Source: Trichobilharzia regenti
Taxonomy: Eukaryota > Platyhelminthes > Trematoda > Strigeidida > Schistosomatidae
Reading direction: 5' to 3'
Length of the DNA: 64,000 nucleotides
Assembly (NCBI GenBank): GCA_944472135.2
Contig: OX235270.1
Location: 146,397,632-146,461,631, forward strand
Shown piece by piece: positions 56,340 through 64,000 of the stretch. Under the pieces are notes generated by a model. It did no database searches and had not been told where the DNA came from. It saw nothing but the letters and a program-made list of their open reading frames with translations. Numbering within the stretch: the first letter of the stretch is position 1; each line of letters begins with the position of its first letter. The translations under genes and the position numbers were made by a program.

Positions 56340-57710
56340 TCACTTGGTGACTGGAGAACAATGCAACCACCACCTCAATCATTCTTCCAACTCATTTGTC
56401 GAGTAGAAATTCGGCTACATCTGCAGCTTCAATACTATCAGCATTCAACGCTTCATCTTCTTTAGAAGAAGCTTTCATGTGGCAGATTCTGGTACCTACA
56501 CAAGGAGTAGATTTCATCCATCCTTCGGGCTGTAATTGATGGAGTAAAATGACTTCATGGAACTCTTCTCAAAAAATAAAACAAGAGTGCCTGTACTTAT
56601 ACAGAGAGAGAGGATTCTTTCTATTCCTCTGAGACAAAAGAAACTGGAGTGGAATTCCCTACACTTCGACTGGTCATATTTCCCGGTTTTGCACAAACAG
56701 TATCGCTTCACAGATAGAAATCTCGATGCATTATGGGAATCCAGATTCTCTATTCTCTGTTTTGATGTTCAATCTGCATGGTTTCATTGAAGGCGAAGTG
56801 TTCAAATAATGCGTCAAGTGATAAATTGTTGTGTACTTCTGTGGCTAACTGACTGACTGACTGACTCCACAGAACAATGAATAATCTGAGTATGGAGATG
56901 GCATAGGAAGGGATGGAATGGCATGATGATTGAAAACATAACTTATTAGTGAGCATTTGGATGAGAGTGCTTCTGGTGCTGTTGCAATAGTAATCAGACT
57001 TGCTCAGAACTGAAGGATATGATTAAACTCCCCGTCGAAAATTAATATGAATAGGTATAACACAGGATAATTCTAATCCTAACATGCTATCCACCCATTA
57101 TCCAAATGATGCTTAAAAATGAGATCGCGATGAAATTTGCACCTCAGCGCACCTCGCAACGCGGTCATACTGGTGCTGTCAATAACGCAGCTTATGCAAT
57201 ACAACGGATGGTATGCCTTCAAAGTCACTGATGCCTTCGCACTCCACGCTCGCTATTCTTTAGATTCGACGATACCGTCTCTTGAACATCAATGAGAACA
57301 TTGTTTCCTCCAGGACAACTGTGAATAAGCACGAAACGTAGATTTCATAGAGCTTCCTGAAATTTAGTGCAGACCACTGAACTAAAGAATTCTATATGAT
57401 TACCTAAACACACAACAAAATAGCCCAATGAATAGGTGGATAACACTTTCACATTTAAAACGCCGAAGTCAAGGGGTAGCATGAATCATTGAATAATACA
57501 TCTCAGTCTTCTACCCAGTTACATTACAATTCAACTATTGGGGACAGATTACTTATGGATTGTCTTCTTGCTAAGGTTAAAGTAGATGGAACGCGAGTCG
57601 AAGCCAGGACCTACCAACTGACAGTCAAGTGACTCAATTACCTCCACTCAGTGACCTGTAATCAAATTATACAATGTGTAAACATAATGGATCTTTTCAA
57701 GTTTAATCAC
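56340..57710. other. 1.4-kb stretch without recognised gene
   Basis: No domain, SINE head or terminal repeat was recognised. A short (CTGA)n run lies near 56850. It lies in the intron between exons B and C of the zinc-finger gene. Confidence 0.4.
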
Positions 57711-57711
57711 G

Positions 57712-57880
57712 AATGGAAAACATTTGGGGAACCGGTGGAAACCAGGGAACACTGGACAACCGTTTCGTCCTACACAGAGACTCATCGACAGCACGCACCC
57801 ACCGGGTTTCGAATCCAACACTTTCCAGTTACTAGCAAACCAATGACACTCCACTCAGTGGACCATGACATTGGCTAGTA
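57712..57880 (-). repeat. Hammerhead-like SINE (copy e)
   Basis: The minus strand carries box B-like GGATTCGAAACCCGG, then GCTGTCGATGAGTCTC and GTAGGACGAAACGGTTGTCC at 57745-57795. Stem II GTC/GAC and GAAA are intact; the core reads TCGATGA rather than CTGATGA. It lies head-to-head with copy f. Confidence 0.6.
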
Positions 57881-57894
57881 GTCGCGCTAGAAAT

Positions 57895-58150
57895 CGCAAA
57901 TTGATAGAAGTTACAATTCATGGACTGGCCTTTAAGTCGGGTCCGAGTGGCTGAATGATCTACGAGTTTGACTTGTTTGACTACTGAAATGTCATGCGTT
58001 CCAGCCCTGACAGTGGGCGCGAACTGTCGACGAGTCACAAACTGGGCTGACGGAACAGCTGTCCAATACCAGAACTCCCAGCTGGTTTAGGTTTACACAA
58101 TGGCTCTCTAACTGATATCAATCAATTCATCAAATCCAAGCTTCCCCACC
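57895..58150 (+). repeat. Hammerhead-like SINE (copy f)
   Basis: The plus-strand head is GAGTGGCTGAATGATCTACG. The body at 58018-58075 reads ACTGTCGACGAGTCACAAAC then GGCTGACGGAACAGCTGTCC. Stem II GTC/GAC is kept, GAAA has become GGAA and the core reads TCGACGA. The tail has 'ggctctctaactgatatcaatc'. Confidence 0.6.
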
Positions 58151-58222
58151 CCCTACAAACCAACTCTTCATCATGGATTTTGTTTTGTAAAATTAAAAAT
58201 TAAGCAAGTAAAAATAACTTAC

Positions 58223-58553
58223 TAGTGTTCATGAACATGTGATAATAAGTGTTCATAATCCATATCGGCATTATCTTTTTCAGAAAATGTCAATTGCTTG
58301 TCACACCATGGACAAACAATCAGATTACGACTATCGTAAAAGTGAGAATCTCTTTCATGATTGTGTAAATTTATCAGATCTGTAAAGTATAGAGCAGTGA
58401 ATGGAGTTGTATCACAGTTACTAGAAGATTCTTGTAGTTGATGTTGTTGTTGTTGCAGTAGCTGTTGAGAACAGTCTGAACTATAATCACTGTCTGCTAT
58501 TGATTCTTGATTTTGAAGTACTAGACTGATTTCGTTGTTTCGACTTTGTGTGA
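58223..58553 (-). CDS. C2H2 zinc-finger gene, exon B
   Basis: A T-rich tract and CGTTCAG| precede TCACACAAAG at 58553; CACTA|GTAAGT ends the exon at 58223. It accepts one base from exon A (G|TC, Val) and leaves two (TA). It encodes a Gln-rich stretch (LLQQQQHQLQ) and the finger VCPWCDKQLTFSEKDN...EHLLSHVHEH, a C-x2-C...H-x3-H arrangement with a long middle. Matching phases on both sides, and agreement with exons A and C, strongly support it as real coding. Confidence 0.75.
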
Positions 58554-58964
58554 CTGAACGAAAAAAAAAGAAACAAACAAACGAAATAGTACAACAGTAC
58601 ACACACCACTAACAGTTATGGAGATTTAGGTTTTTATTAAATTAACGTTAACAATGATGAAATAAAATTTTAAAAAAACAACAACTGTGCATGCATTGCA
58701 TTTCAAATAAAAGCTTTTCTTTCTCATGTAAGTATAAATCAATTAATCAGCGAATTCCTGAGTACGCAGAAGACAGACTAGACAAGTTTATTGTCTTTCA
58801 TCACTATGAAACTGTCTTTAGCATCTATGATTCTACGAAGCATTTATGAGGATTTGATTAGTTGGGAAGATGACAATGCACCTGTACCGTTGACAACATT
58901 TTCAACTGACACAACGACCGACAGACAGCTATTAGTTAGCTTTTCAATCATTGGTTGGCAGGGA

Positions 58965-59200
58965 TTTCATTGGCCATGAATTGATATCGATTAGAGAACC
59001 ATTGGAAAACCAACTGAAAGTACTGCCAGACAGCTGTTTCGTCAGCATAGTTTGCGACTCGTCGGTAGTAAACACAGGCCAAGGTTCAAAAACAGGACCT
59101 TTCGGTGACAAGGCGAGCTCGCAAACCATTTAGCCACTGGGACCCAACCCGACTCAATGGCCAGTCCATGAATCCCGGCTTCACGATATAGTGCAACCAC
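58965..59200 (-). repeat. Hammerhead-like SINE (copy g)
   Basis: The minus-strand head CAGTGGCTAAATGGTTTGCG is followed at 59019-59070 by CTACCGACGAGTCGCAAAC and GCTGACGAAACAGCTGTCTG. Stem II GTC/GAC and GAAA are intact; the core reads CCGACGA. The leader 'attcatggactggccattga' is shared with copies b and f. Confidence 0.6.
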
Positions 59201-59603
59201 TAGCCAATGTCATCGGAAAGTATTTATCTGATGCTCACTGGCGACTGGCCCGATTCAAGTAGGGGGTATCATAGACAGAAACACTGGAAAATCACCTGTC
59301 CCATCCACTGAAGGAAATCTTCGAGGCTAAACTTCGTCTAACTTTCCTCCAAAAACCAATAATCCGCATGAACCTGAAGGATAACCTACCACTGCTGACT
59401 GGCTTTATCAATATGTATCCATCAATTCGCCCACTTATTTCGAAATAGGCATGTCGGTCGTACTAAGTGTGTCCAATCCAAACGTATAATCAAAAACTTA
59501 ACCTCATGATCGCCCCGCAGCTCTATCCTCGAACACTTGATCAAATCTGAACAGCAAGCTAACCCAGCCACCCAGGGAACTTCACAGTGATATAAGAGGA
59601 TAT

Positions 59604-59757
59604 ATGTGGTAGTCTTGCCTCATGCCCAACTTTCTCCCTTACCAGTCTTAATACTGGCTTAGCGAGATAATGGAGTGCGTCGGTGGCCGGGGGTCGAATC
59701 CCGAAACACCTGCGTAGTTGGCGAGCACTCTATGACTGTGCCACCGAAGCACACTAC
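59604..59757 (-). repeat. tRNA-derived SINE (family 2), third copy
   Basis: The minus-strand head has GTGGCACAGTCATAGAGTGC and GGGATTCGACCCCCGG, followed by 'cgctaagccagtattaagac', as in the copies at 11866 and 50321. A long TA run lies right before its head. Confidence 0.65.
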
Positions 59758-59759
59758 AA

Positions 59760-59761
<2 letters not shown>

Positions 59762-59798
<37 letters not shown>
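59762..59798. repeat. (AT)n microsatellite
   Basis: An uninterrupted AT dinucleotide run of about 37 bases. Confidence 0.9.
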
Positions 59799-59799
<1 letters not shown>

Positions 59800-60039
59800 T
59801 TGCGACTGTACACAACTTGAGAATGATATCGGTGGAAAAAGTAACTCTTCGTTGAATGTTACCCCACCCTCCTTTTTTCTATGACTCAATGAGGGGGATT
59901 TTCAAGTTGCTGCTGCTTTAACTTCAGAATGCTTAAAGCTCTCCTATCTTCCACCAGTCAGAAAAAGACAAACGAATAAAAACCAGACATGAGAGGAGGG
60001 AGGACGGAAGAAAATACTTCCTTATACATATTTACATAC

Positions 60040-60661
60040 CTTCATCTGATTCATTTGATTCTGCAGACAACAATAATGAGTCAGATGTGATCTGTGCATG
60101 GGGATGATGCATACACAAGGAATAGGAAGTTGAAGTCAAAGTAGTAGTTGTTGTTGTTGCTGCTGCTGTTGCTGTGGTGGTTATTATCCCTGTAGACGAA
60201 GGATGAATACCACCAGTCACCGCTATATTTCTCCTTGGTCCAATACCACAGTATGCACAGAAGCATAATTTTCCATTGAATATTACTGATGCATTATTAT
60301 TCCTCCTCCCATAACTGGAAGCAGACGAAGAAGAAGATGCATTATTCTCACACGATGAGTAGGCTCTGACAGACTGTTGTTGTTGTGGTTGTGCTTGTTG
60401 TTGTTGTCGTTGTTGGTTGTCATCTGTATGCTCTGGGTCCAATACATTAAGTATATCCTCATTTCTATGATAATTATTGTCATTATTATTATTACCATCA
60501 CTATAAGTATATGAATATCCAAATGTTGACTGAAAAATTGTTTGTGCATGCTGACAAACTGATAAATGTTTTCGAAAAATATCAATATTGGGAAAAAGAC
60601 GTTTACACGAACCAAAACATCGATAATAGTTTTCATGAATACAAGTTGATAGATGTTCAGC
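60040..60661 (-). CDS. C2H2 zinc-finger gene, exon A
   Basis: Pyrimidine tract and ATAATCTAG| precede GCTGAACATC at 60661; GATGAAG|GTATGTAAA ends the exon at 60040. Read from its first base it is open for 207 codons. An N-terminal finger-like module YYRCFGSCKRLFPNIDIFRK plus HLSVCQH has C-x3-C-x12-H-x5-H. Then come Asn-rich and Gln-rich (CAA) tracts, a Ser run, LCFCAYCGIGPRRN (C-x2-C), a Thr run and a Ser/Glu acidic end. It leaves one base for exon B. Upstream exons are not seen and probably lie beyond the window. The likely role is a nuclear zinc-finger regulator. Confidence 0.7.
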
Positions 60662-61735
60662 CTAGATTATTGAGAAGGAAGAAGAAAAGAAAATAGCGGG
60701 GATGGGGGGAGAGAAACCAGAAGTTATAAATAGTGTTCACTCATACATTAACTAATACAATAATCAGCTTCAAGAGGCATAAAGTCGATTCGGGTGTGAA
60801 CTCAATGAATGAATGAATGAATTTACACACTTTTCGTAGATTATACCTCAAAACAAAATATGGCATACAAACCTTTTATAGTTTGGATTTATTACACATA
60901 CTAATTTCTGTTATGATCCCCATATCATCACCACCAGTTGAAATGAGCCCGTCGGGATTCTCCTCTACATACATTCATACATACATACACCTGTCGCCAA
61001 TCGATATGAGTGAGTAAGACTTATACATGGGTAGGATAGTCCTGGCGGAACGGACAACTCAAATGATACATATACTACTAAATACGCCTATTCGTCTGTG
61101 CTACTACCTTCGCTTCACTGAGCCAGGTAAATATCAAAAGGTAAAGACTGGTCTGTGAATGGTAGAGGATACAATTTTCTATTAGGGGAAAAGGCACGTT
61201 ATATTTATGTATATATTTAACCATATTAAAATCTGCCTAGGGCACTGGAAATGCACTGTTCTAATTGGTAGACGATTTGACTAGGGCCGTAAAAAATAAA
61301 CATTCTGATTGGTCGACTATTGAATTACAGTGTCAAGGTAAGGAAAAAAGGATGATAACAGTTTACAGTTATCCTATCTCACACGATAAATAATCATAAG
61401 TTTGGTCACTACTTTGAGTCGATTCCTATCAATTTCTTTATTAGCCTCCCTTTAAAGTTTCGCATAGCACCCCATCCACCCTTTTACTGCCTCCCTCCTC
61501 ACTAATCTCAGGTGACTGTCATCCACGGATTTTGACAAGAAGCGAATTGACGTTTATATCCATGTATATGAGGGTGGCAACCGCTCTTTTGATTTATAGC
61601 CTTTTTGACGCTACATCTCCTTCGTATTGTTTTAGAAAGTGGACTCTATTTCAAATCGCGTCCTCCCCTCATTTCTTTACGGCTTTCTTTTCTGCTTCAA
61701 TCCCAAAGTGATTACGTGGAGTCTTACGTTTTTCG
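60662..61735. other. Intron or intergenic stretch, possible R2-like 5' region
   Basis: No exon was recognised. A (GAAT)n run lies near 60810. From about 61200 the sequence could be the 5' untranslated part of the R2-like fragment that follows, but this is position only. Confidence 0.35.
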
Positions 61736-61739
61736 TTTG

Positions 61740-62800
61740 TTTTATTATTTTTGTTAGTTTTGTTTATTTTGGTTCAACTATTTGTCAAGCCACGGGTGAG
61801 GGCCTGTGAACGGTCCGTGGCACAACTAACAGTCCATCGTTGGTTGTCCTCCACACTCGAGCCTGCGATACCGCATTCTCCACTCATGTTAGCCATGTCA
61901 ATCCAGCCCTCACCACAATCCATGGCCCTTGGCATGGTTCAAGCTGACCCTCAAACAACAGCCTCCTGTTATGTCATCCTCACCTCCCAAATACCAGCAG
62001 CTCATCTTTCGCCCATCGTTCCAATCAATCCCTATCCTTAATCGTGTCTCCAACATACCTGTGTATACACTGTCCTTCAAACTTCGCTTCTCCGAGAGGT
62101 TTATCTCAACATCTGCGCCAAATCCACCCTGCCGATTACAATGAGGCCCCTCTCGGTCGCCTCCTCAACGATCGTCGAACACGACGAAGTCGGTCCCAAA
62201 ATGTAGAACTTACTCTACTGATGTTAGCAGACGCGGTAGTTGATCTATTCAACAGCAAAGCCAAAATGTATCAACCCCTACACACCGCTCAATTGAAGCC
62301 ATCAATCGCCGTCTGCAAACACTCAAATGGATGACATTTGTCCCGTCATTGTCGCGCTCTGCATCAACCATTGGCTTCTATTCGACTCCATCCTCACCTG
62401 CATCATGACATGAAAGCTATGCCACTAGATCAGCACTGTATATACGCCCAAGGCCTCAAACCTAGTCCGTTCAAGAAGACGCTGGGTTGATCTCAACTAC
62501 AAGATGTCTCGATTCCCCTTCACCCGCGCCTGAACAGTTCTTCGCTCTTGTCTCTGAAACCATTGGCAACCGCACCGCCGGTGGGGTTTGTAAGCGTCTA
62601 TACAAGCTAAAATGGAGACGCACACTTGACCCATCTCTATTAACAGTAGTCCTCACTTCAACTACGTCTTATCTCCAGATTGAGCCAAGTACCTCACCCA
62701 CCGATGTGTTCACGTCAACAGATCAATCTCTGCTCCTACAAGTCCAAGCAGAACAATTTCAGCTCCAACTGTCATAATCTGATCGAATACGCCGACTCAG
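61740..62800 (+). mobile_element. R2-like retrotransposon N-terminal fragment
   Basis: After a broken leader ORF (61751-62041), frame 62044-62334 encodes YLCIHCPSNFASPRGLSQHL then RQIHPADYN. This is a C2H2 finger (C-x2-C-x12-H-x4-H) of the type at the N-terminus of R2-clade non-LTR elements. A degenerate region follows (IGNRTAGGVCKRLYKLKWRR at 62.6 kb). No RT is present in the window. S. mansoni has an R2-clade element (Perere-9), but identity is not shown here. It could alternatively be a host zinc-finger remnant. Confidence 0.5.
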
Positions 62801-63044
62801 CTGAAGAAACAGCGAACCCTCCAATTTTCCGTCAATAATGATTACATCGTATTCGATGGATCCACCCAATCAATGGAAATATCGCAGTACCACTATGCAA
62901 TAAGTACCGTCAATAGAACAATTTATTCGGTCCGCTGTGGATTTCTTAACTTTATTCATAACTGTGTCTGCTGATTTATTAATTTCCTAATATGGTCCTG
63001 TTTCGATAGCGATAGTGATAATAATAACAATAATAATAATGATA
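62801..63044. other. Short unrecognised stretch with (AAT)n
   Basis: Nothing was recognised apart from an (ATA)n-rich run at about 63017-63050. Confidence 0.4.
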
Positions 63045-63240
63045 ATAACAATGGTGACTTGGAGGAGATCATGCGAGGAGGAGATGAAAGCATGTGGACA
63101 GACCTGGAGCAGGGTGAAAAAGTTGTCAGAAAACCGAAGGCAATGGAGGTGCGCAGCTGAAGCCCTATGTTCCTCTAGGAACTAAAGGATACAATAATAA
63201 TATAATAATAACAATGGTAATAATGATAGTGATAATAATA
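63045..63240 (+). mobile_element. 3' end of an RTE-like element
   Basis: The plus strand reads TWRRSCEEEMKACGQTWSRV, KKLSENRRQWRCAAEALCSS, then a stop and an (AATAAT)n tail. It matches the piece at 12091-12215 in opposite orientation. It is extremely 5'-truncated. Confidence 0.65.
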
Positions 63241-63249
63241 TTAATGACG

Positions 63250-63445
63250 ACATCAACAATAACGAATCTAAATCATCAAGAGTAATTCCATACGAGGAAG
63301 AAACCTCGGAAGCCTTACGCGGAATTCTTAACAAGAGACGAATAAAAGTACCATTCAAACCCACAAACTCAATTAGAAACAAGCTTTGTCGGTTAAAGGA
63401 TCCTGTGGAGCCTTTAAAAAAACAATTTAGTTTATTTGTCAATAA
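63250..63445 (+). pseudogene. Penelope-like ORF fragment
   Basis: The plus strand reads RVIPYEEETSEALRGILNKR, RIKVPFKPTNSIRNKLCRLK, DPVEPLKKQ. This fits the connector between RT and GIY-YIG in Penelope-like elements ('IPY...S..I..IL....I.V.FKP...L...L...KD'). The GIY-YIG part is missing. The lineage appears different from the 47.8-kb and 30.7-kb copies. Confidence 0.5.
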
Positions 63446-63810
63446 CGTCTCAAAAACCGTTAATACCCAGCTCTTGCTACGCCGGGCCTCTCGCTGTCCC
63501 TCGAAACCTTTCAGAAACGCTTAGTACTAACGGATGCGAAAACCAGAACACCGATTGGCGACTCGAGGATTATTTATTCTAACACCAACATATAAGCAGC
63601 ATAATAAACTAAGGTCTATGAACAAATATTACAATAATAAATCATAATATTACTTCTGACAGTTTTTTCTAGGTTCTTTCTGAACAGCGACCGATGAGAC
63701 GATGACTGGTGTATTGATGCCTCCGCGAAAATATAGGGAAGTTGGGTTTGAGCAAACAACCATGAATTGATCGTACAATCTTCAACTACATTATAATGAT
63801 ATATATTTCT
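63446..63810. other. Unrecognised stretch
   Basis: No domain or RNA gene was recognised between the Penelope fragment and the terminal repeat. Confidence 0.4.
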
Positions 63811-63814
63811 TCCT

Positions 63815-64000
63815 GTTTATGCGGGAACATACCAATTGTACAGGCATGGATAAGTTATTATATAAATTACACATTATTTGATGTATGATGAATTTACAGT
63901 TTGGTTGTTCTTTCTGACATTAGGGTCAGTCGGAACAGTCTGCTATAAAGTCTGTTTGTGTAGCACATAAAGAGATATAGAAATATTGTCTTCGCATTAA
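63815..64000 (+). repeat. Dispersed repeat, copy 2
   Basis: Resembles 1670-1805 in the same orientation: 'caattgtacaggcatggataag', 'ataaattacacatta' and the terminal 'tcgcattaa'. It runs off the window end, so its full length is unknown. Confidence 0.45.

Noticed and set aside
1..64000. CRISPR arrays, bacterial operons or viral genomes
   Set aside because: No regularly spaced identical repeats with unique spacers, no operon-like dense coding and no intact viral-type gene set; the LTR pieces are endogenous retrotransposon remnants.

Overview
The window looks like an AT-rich, intron- and transposon-loaded piece of a flatworm genome. The best fit is a blood fluke (Schistosoma). The basis is repeats resembling the schistosome Sm-alpha hammerhead-ribozyme SINE, SR2-type and Perere-3/SR3-type RTE retrotransposons, a CR1-like retrotransposon, Penelope-like elements with GIY-YIG domains, an R2-like zinc-finger fragment and Ty3/Gypsy LTR copies. 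Species is not determined from sequence alone. No bacterial operons, no authentic tRNA or rRNA genes and no CRISPR are seen.

Layout. 1-2.8 kb holds AT-rich DNA and a dispersed repeat. About 2.87-9.53 kb is a minus-strand CR1-like element broken by two later insertions: a 5'-truncated SR2-type element with a 13-bp target duplication, and a three-LTR, two-body Gypsy array with a 4-bp duplication. 9.53-16.62 kb is a giant palindrome: two 2,059-bp arms of near identity flank a 2.97-kb spacer made of RTE and SINE pieces. 16.6-28.6 kb is a graveyard of RTE, CR1, Gypsy and Penelope fragments, including a 61-bp-arm hairpin. 29-60.7 kb appears to be one host gene on the minus strand, a C2H2 zinc-finger protein. 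Four exons at 60.6, 58.4, 54.8 and 53.9 kb join in phase, and a further C2H2 terminal exon at 29.4-29.7 kb joins in phase to the 54.8-kb exon. The putative 25-kb intron carries a full-length RTE (39.73-43.38 kb) with one internal stop, an SR2-type element (44.56-47.70 kb), Penelope pieces, Sm-alpha copies, tRNA-derived SINEs and two solo LTRs. 61-64 kb carries R2-like, RTE and Penelope fragments and a second copy of the repeat seen near the left end.

How it works together. The only likely host gene is the zinc-finger gene; almost everything else is mobile DNA. The most interesting items are the 7-kb palindrome, the three-LTR array whose body joins a putative gag start to an integrase end in one frame, a tRNA-derived SINE family that repeatedly carries a hammerhead-like block and often sits head-to-head, and alternative last exons in the zinc-finger gene. 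All calls rest on reading motifs by eye; no database search was run.
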